Program-made: the position numbers and the translations under genes | Source: Chromera velia | Lineage: Eukaryota > Sar > Chromeraceae | Reading direction: 5' to 3' | Assembly: GCA_018398765.1 (NCBI GenBank) | Contig: JAHBMJ010004063.1 | Coordinates: forward strand, 1-64,000 | DNA: 64,000 bases | Notes under the pieces: model-generated | Seen by the model: the letters and a program-made list of their open reading frames with translations, nothing else | Database searches by the model: none | What the model was told of the DNA's origin: nothing | Shown here: positions 59,249 to 64,000 of the stretch, piece by piece | Numbering within the stretch: position 1 is the stretch's first letter | Layout of the letters: every line of letters starts with the position of its first letter

Positions 59249-61757
59249 CAGAGAGACGGTTGGAAGAAACGAGGAGAGAGGAATAGGTACCGCTGTACCA
59301 CAGCACGTGGGTAAAGGCGGAGGGAGAAGGGGAGGAAAGGGAAAGCAAAAGAAAGGCAGAAAGAAAGAATGCAGAAAGAGAATTAAGAAGCAGCTAGGCC
59401 AACGAGGTCCTATCAGCCAGAAGGGAGGAACGACTGGAAGGCAGGAGAAGGCAAGGCAAGGAAGGAGAGGGACGAAAGACATCGGACGGCTCACCCAACC
59501 CAGGTTGTTGTTCTTATTTGAATTCAGGCTTGCTGTCAGTCCGTGGCTGATTTCTTTGCATTGTGTGTGTTACGTGCAAATTGAGGACACAGGATAAGGT
59601 CTTTGCATGAATGTGTAGGCAGGAGGAGGACTGACCCTAACTGCCCCAGCCCCAACGTTTCCCTGATGGAACTGGGGGAGTGGGGGGGCGGCAGGCGCCC
59701 CGCTGCTTTGGTAACTGTTGTAAGCCCCCCCTCCTGATTGCTGCCACATTTGCTGCTGTTGGGCTGCGTTGGCCTGATGGTGCTGTGGGCTACCTGAGTT
59801 GGCTTGCTGTGCCATCATAATGAGGTCGTTGATCAAAATCGCTGTCGCTCTTTCCTTGTCCCCGTTCGCCTTTTGCAGCGCTCTGTTGTGAAAGGGTAAA
59901 AATACAAAGGGTGGAGGACGCGGCATGGTGCGTAGGAAGGTGGGCACGTGTGAATGAGAGTAAGCGTGAAGACGAGGAGCGCGACTGGGCACGCACTCAA
60001 AGACATCAAAGAGAGATTGCGAATTAGACCAAAGGGTGGAAAGTGAAAGACTTGCAGACGTGAAAAGCTGCTCACGAAGGAAGAACAGCCAGTAGTGTCG
60101 CTCTTCCAACGTAAAATTCCATGCAGCTCCCTGTGGTCGCTCGCAATTGGAACCATAATCGAAGTTGCACGCAAGTGACGATGAATGGCCTCTCACTCAT
60201 CCGACTTCCCACCCACCCACCTTCTCACTTGATCCTCCGTACACTGTGGCAGCATCTGGCAGAGCTCTCTGACAGCGTTCGGATCAACACGGACGCTGCT
60301 GGAAGGCCGTCCGGATCCTTGCTGGGGGATGTAGCCCTCCAACAGATAGGTCGTTGCAGCGTCTCTGTCCCCGTTACACCTTCTGAGTGCGTCTGCGATT
60401 CTGTCCTTCGAGTATTGTGGGAATGCGTGGTGAATCTCGTCGGTCCCCGGGGGATAGTTGGAAGAGCTACCTGCATGCAGGCGGGATCGATCGAAAAAAG
60501 AATTGAAAAAGCAAGCTAGGGGGGCATTTGTCCGAGGCAGGTTTGCGTGTCCGGATGCAGACGGAAGCACAATGGCCCCTCCGCCTTTCTTCCATCCTTT
60601 TGGTGAATCTTTATTTTTCCCCTCCGATGGCCATACTCCTGGCCCCGTCAGAAACAAATCGTACATACGTACAAAGTGTTGATAAATACACACGGAAAGG
60701 TACAGAGAGAGGACGAGAGGAAAAGTGCGAGATCTAAACAGACGAAAGCGTGCAGTCGTCTGGCAGCCTGGCTGACATCGGCATGGTCTCTTCCGTTCTT
60801 TGTGTCCTTTCCGGTTTCTGTTCAGGTTGATCGATTGCGGCTGACCTTCATACGAAGGGGGGGCTGCAGGGTAGTTAGGGGCCTGGGGCATCGGCATGGG
60901 GGGTCTCTGCGGTTGCTGGGGGGGAGCCTGCTGGGGAGGGCCTATGTAGACAAACCTGAGCACTAGTTGGCCTTGGGTGTTCAATGGGTAGGCCCCCTCT
61001 ATTGGGTTGGAAGGGTTCAAGTTCTGCAGCTGCATCGTTAGCCTGCCCATCAGGTCGTGACTAGTGAACCTGTCCCAGTCCCAGACTTCAAAAACGAGCT
61101 GGGGGTTGTCTCCGCTATCCTGTTGTACATGCAAAGATAAAGTGGAAAATGACGTCACAGAGGCTCTGACACAGAGATCATGCATCACAATCGGAAAACG
61201 GAGACAAGCAGAAAGCAGGAAAGAGATGCGACAAGCAAAGGGCGTCTGACGAAGGATGCCAACTGCGTCCACGAGGGGCAACAAAAGCTGTCGACTCTCC
61301 TGGATTCACACTGGCGGAGACTCATATGAAGAGGATCAATCGAGTAAGTAAAGAGACAAGGAGTACACGAGAAGAGAAGAGAAGTGAAGACTGACATCCC
61401 AGTCAAGCACCCAGGTTTCGTTCCATGAGGGCGTCAGGGTCTTCTTCTGCCTGAAGGAGGAAGGGAGGGAGGAAGTCAGAAAGGGGTACAGAAAACAGAG
61501 TCAGGACCTGGCAAATGACCGAAAGTACATGTGGACGTCTCCGACTGACTTTTCAGTCTTGTAGGTCTTCCCCCTCCAAAAGAGCTTCACGTACGGATCA
61601 GCTTTGCCATTCAAGTCCGCAGCTTTGAGCCCGTGTGCTGCAAGAACAAACGAAGGAGAGAGAGGTGAGGCATGACCGAAAACGAAGCTCCGACCAAGAC
61701 ACAGACCCCAAAGGGAAAAGACTGACCGGAGACAACGGTGACTTGGAGTCGACCCAT
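53830..61757 (-). CDS. Metacaspase with C2 domain, UBA/CUE-like modules and C-terminal glycine zipper, 15 exons, 641 aa
   Basis: Exons on the minus strand: 61757-61727, 61637-61550, 61450-61396, 61119-60846, 60470-60221, 59882-59636, 59093-59007, 58744-58656, 58217-58097, 57431-57354, 56577-56499, 55920-55821, 55429-55268, 54549-54386 and 53930-53830. All 14 junctions are GT-AG and in phase. A C2 domain fills residues 1 to about 110, with candidate calcium ligands D18, D24, D72, D74 and D80. A Pro-rich linker follows, then two UBA/CUE-like helices (ADALRRCNGDRDAA; VRRALQKANGDKERA) and a Gln/Pro linker. The caspase-like part begins about residue 318 with ALFIGINY. The catalytic dyad is H406 (FSGHGAQQ) and C462 (MDCCHSGT); acidic CEDDD near 501 fits a pocket for basic P1 residues. 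C-terminal landmarks are PQLSSSQQFD and IGRPPPQ. The last exon is a Gly/Ala zipper (GVGAAVAGGVIAGAILG) that may enter membranes or oligomerise. Expected activity is Arg/Lys-specific and calcium-dependent. Confidence 0.9.
55017..55258. repeat. 47-bp minisatellite with (CAGA)n inside metacaspase intron 13
   Basis: Three near-identical 47-bp units (55043-55089, 55090-55136, 55137 onward) and one diverged unit each combine a pyrimidine stretch (TTTCTTCTTCTCCC) with CAGACAGACAGA. On the gene strand each unit starts a run of GTCTGT, which resembles this gene's donor sites. Confidence 0.9.
55925..55984. repeat. (CAGT)n and (CAGG)n tract in metacaspase intron 11
   Basis: Tandem tetranucleotides lie just upstream (on the minus strand) of the exon at 55821-55920. 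Confidence 0.9.
57430..57722. repeat. (CATT)n and (CAGA)n block in metacaspase intron 9
   Basis: About 240 bp of mostly CATT repeats with interruptions is followed by (CAGA)n at about 57679-57720. It abuts the acceptor of exon 10 at 57432-57434. (CA)n tracts at about 57965-58050 lie in the same intron. Confidence 0.95.
59108..59265. repeat. (CA)n and (GA)n tract in metacaspase intron 6
   Basis: Interrupted CA repeats are followed by GA and GACA repeats, 15 bp upstream (on the gene strand) of the exon that opens the caspase-like domain. Confidence 0.95.
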
Positions 61758-62390
61758 CTTCTTTCTTCCTTCCAAAACCGCCAGATCAAAATGCAAGGCA
61801 CTGTGGCGAAAATTTTACTGCCGCGACATGCATCAAACAAAACAAGGAATTCTGAAGCAAGAGAAGCACAGAGATGAGTTCAAGTCCGAACTATACAAGA
61901 CGAAGCGAGTCCGGAGACGGCAGTATATCGTGCACGTACATGCATGCATATTGCACATACGCGTCTCCTGCATGCACTTCGCTTGCCTTCGCGCGCGAAT
62001 GCGCGCGAACAAACTTAATTAATTGTTTATGAATTATTTTTCAACCCCTCTCCGGGCGTGTATCGATATACGTATTGGCAGATCCTGATCTCTTATAAGC
62101 TAATATTGCGTATATTGACATCGATCGATACATTAATATCAATATCTATAGGATTGAAGGAGATGCGTGACGTGCGTTCTGTATGCGTGCAGGCAGCGAG
62201 AGCGAATCTCATCACAAAAGTGTTCGTTGCCTTCGGCTTTCTTCAAATGCTCGTCATTGCATTTTCGTTCCTTGAGTCATCCTTGAAGGCCGCCGTCCAT
62301 TAGACGAGAATCTATATAGGTGGCCATTCCAGAACCGCAGCTGCATCTGGAGAGGTTGCTCTTTCTCTTCTGAGCAGCTTCCTCGACGTC
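61758..62390. other. Interval upstream of the metacaspase, no gene supported
   Basis: This holds the metacaspase 5' flank and an AT-rich part at about 62010-62150. A plus-strand ORF ending at 62303 has one hydrophobic stretch (KVFVAFGFLQMLVIAFSFL) but no other support. A clustered GCGCGC/TGCATG palindrome set lies at about 61938-62010. Confidence 0.4.
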
Positions 62391-62393
62391 CCC

Positions 62394-63126
62394 TTACACT
62401 GTGCAAGGGAGCCACAGGCGCAGTTCAGTATGATGGTATGTCCAGACAGGGTTGATGTGGGGAGTTGGAGTGTGCACATATACATGTTCATTTGGTTTCA
62501 AATTTGTAGATTTCGCTCAGATCTTTTCATCTAAGTGGGAGCAGGCAAAAGATAAAAGAAGGATCTCGTGCCTCTCAGTCGCTTACTCATTCGAATTGGC
62601 ACCACAAACCGGTTCAAAGTTGCGTTGAAGTAGCCGAAGGCCTCCTGAGGTACAGTACCTTTGCATGTAACACTCTCTCTCTTCCGCAACGCCTTCCACA
62701 GGTACACGACATAGAGAACTGATCTTTTGTTTCTCTTTTCCTTTCCCCCCTTTCTCTGTCCGTTCTAGCCCTCGGCACTCACACCCACCCTTTGTTTGCT
62801 CCACGGGATGTGTCATACATAGGAGAGCATTCACACTTCCTTCAATACCTCCCTCTTTTCCTCCCTCCACAACCTTTCTCGCTTTCTTTCTGTACAGGAG
62901 AGAATTATCTACAAAAGGAAACCGGTCTACATTGTTCGAGGTCAGTGTTTCCCTCCGAGCGAACACATGTTTCTTTACATCCTTTCTTTATTGCCTGCCT
63001 CAAATTGTCCCTCTTCATCCAACTGGAACCTCACATACGCGGCCCATCCTCTCAGGAACATCTGGTTCCGGATCTCAAGCTCCCCTGCCAAATTTTCCAC
63101 TTCCCCCCCCCCTTGCGAAGCACTCC
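62394..63126 (-). CDS. Unrecognised gene, at least two exons seen
   Basis: Minus-strand exons 63126-62979 and 62723-62587 join in phase through a GTAAAG donor and an AAAG acceptor. The product includes LEIRNQMFLRGWAAYVRFQL, then VLYVVYLWKALRKRE and GYFNATLNRFVVPIRM. The next donor is GTAAGC. One possible terminal exon would place a TAA at 62394-62396 directly after the acceptor. The 5' exons were not found. Composition looks coding and partly hydrophobic, but I do not know the family. A diverged copy of the YVRFQL-encoding segment lies on the same strand at about 63250-63290. Confidence 0.4.
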
Positions 63127-63149
63127 CTAAAAGAGCGCAATAAGAAGGT

Positions 63150-63256
63150 CTCTTTCTTTGTTTCTTTCTTTTCTTTCTTCCTTCCTTCCTTCCTTCCTTC
63201 CTTCTTTCTTTCCTTCCTTCCTTCTTTCTTTTCTTTCTTTCTTTCTTTCTTTCCAA
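63150..63256. repeat. CTTT/CTTC pyrimidine microsatellite
   Basis: About 100 bp of TTCT, TTCC and TTTC repeats separate the two related FQL-encoding segments of the unrecognised minus-strand gene. Confidence 0.95.
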
Positions 63257-63440
63257 CTGGAATTTCGCATATCCGCCCATCGACCTTCAACCGCCTTCAA
63301 CACCTGAGGTTCCCTCCCCCTTAGTTTTTCTCCGCAAGGTGGATGACTTACAGGCTCAATGCGCTGCAACGCTTTTCATGCACCCTCCTTCTTTGTCTTT
63401 CCCACACAACCTTTCTCCCGTAACTGTCTCTCGTCCGCAG

Positions 63441-64000
63441 TTGTGGAGGTACCCCAGGTCAAATACGTCGAGTCGAGAAGATTGTACACGTCCCCAAACG
63501 CTACATCCAGGAAAAGATTCGGTACATTCCGAAGATCATCACCCAAGAGAGGGAGGTGCGTGTCCCGAAGATCATCACCCGGACAAAGATCGTTGAGGTC
63601 CCCCACGTCCAGTACATCGACAAGCCTGTGGAAAAGATCGTTGAGGTTCCACAGGTACACATTCGGCGCGTGGAGAAGGTGGTCAAGGTCCCCGTGCGCA
63701 TCACCCGACATGTGCCGATCGTTCCCCATCCCCAGGTCGTCCACTTTCTACAGGCTCTTCCACAGGTCGGTCGGTCGGTCGGTCGTCCTTTTCGCCTTTT
63801 CCCCTGCCATTTCCGCGGATCGGAGGTACAGGACGCATTCCTGTCAACTCCAGCCCTAGCTGCCAAGCAGTCTGCATGTCTCCTCCTTAATTCCAACCCG
63901 CGCAGTCCCTCCACCTTTCTCCTACGTTCTTTGGATTGATTCTCCCTCTTTCTTTCACAGCGCTCCCCAACAGCACATATGCATGCAAGACCCCTGTCCG
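63441..64000 (+). CDS. Alveolin (IMC1-type articulin-like) protein, partial
   Basis: An exon from 63441 to 63765 encodes the alveolin repeat: valine/proline-rich units such as KIVHVPKRYIQEKIRYIPKI, KIVEVPHVQYIDKPVEKIVE and VHIRRVEKVVKVPVRI. Alveolins form the filament network under the inner membrane sacs that define alveolates. The next exon begins at 63961 after a TTTCACAG acceptor and runs off the window; the donor at 63766 starts a (GTCG)n run. The upstream exons are not identified. The first unit is out of frame with the rest unless one base is added near 63459: VVEVPQ is read before it and RRVEKIVHVP after. The missing base is either a sequencing or assembly indel, or a sign that translation starts or splices differently here. 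Confidence 0.8.

Noticed and set aside
62163-62303. Small membrane protein ORF on the plus strand
   Set aside because: Only one hydrophobic stretch supports it, with no homology I recognise and no clear start or partner exon.
1-64000. tRNA, rRNA, snRNA or spliced-leader genes
   Set aside because: No cloverleaf with A and B boxes or recognisable RNA core was seen by eye. A tRNAscan or Infernal run would be needed to be sure.

Overview
This is eukaryotic nuclear DNA from an alveolate. The best guess is a chromerid alga of the Chromera velia kind; this is inferred from gene content and was not checked against any database. The evidence is an alveolin (inner membrane complex) exon at the right edge, a metacaspase with an N-terminal C2 domain, intron-rich genes whose introns are full of microsatellites, and copia and hAT transposons. 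Most open frames in the window are shadows. The real genes were found by joining exons whose reading phases agree across GT-AG introns.

Layout, left to right. 1-893: retroelement-like remnant and AT-rich simple repeats. 894-3983 (-): complete 7-exon SAM-dependent methyltransferase. 3984-5389: divergent intergenic region. 5390-26091 (+): a giant C2CD3-like centriole protein of about 15 exons and 5,100 residues, with EF-hand-like helical modules in the middle. 26582-34079: a copia LTR retrotransposon with 665-bp LTRs, a 5-bp target duplication and a gag-pol broken by seven stops and a frameshift. 34085-39479: transposon graveyard, including a hAT element (36881-38477) inserted cleanly into a reverse-transcriptase-like ORF. 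39480-43799 (-): RING-finger protein with a very long disordered tail. 44181-45459 (-): stand-alone SPX-domain protein. 46233-51455 (+): protein with three CCCH zinc fingers, Unkempt-like. 51456-53829: non-coding. 53830-61757 (-): 15-exon metacaspase, 641 residues. 62394-63126 (-): exons of an unrecognised gene. 63441-64000 (+): alveolin gene running off the window.

The host genes do not form an operon or pathway. Two themes recur: cortical or centriolar structure (C2CD3-like, alveolin) and signalling (SPX phosphate sensing, C2 and EF-hand-like modules, metacaspase). Two gene pairs are divergent and may share promoters (methyltransferase with C2CD3-like; SPX with CCCH). The splice signals are distinctive: acceptors are nearly always GCAG, and donors often start GTC (GTCAGT, GTCTGT, GTCGGT) instead of GTRAGT. 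No tRNA, rRNA, CRISPR or prokaryote-type operon was seen.
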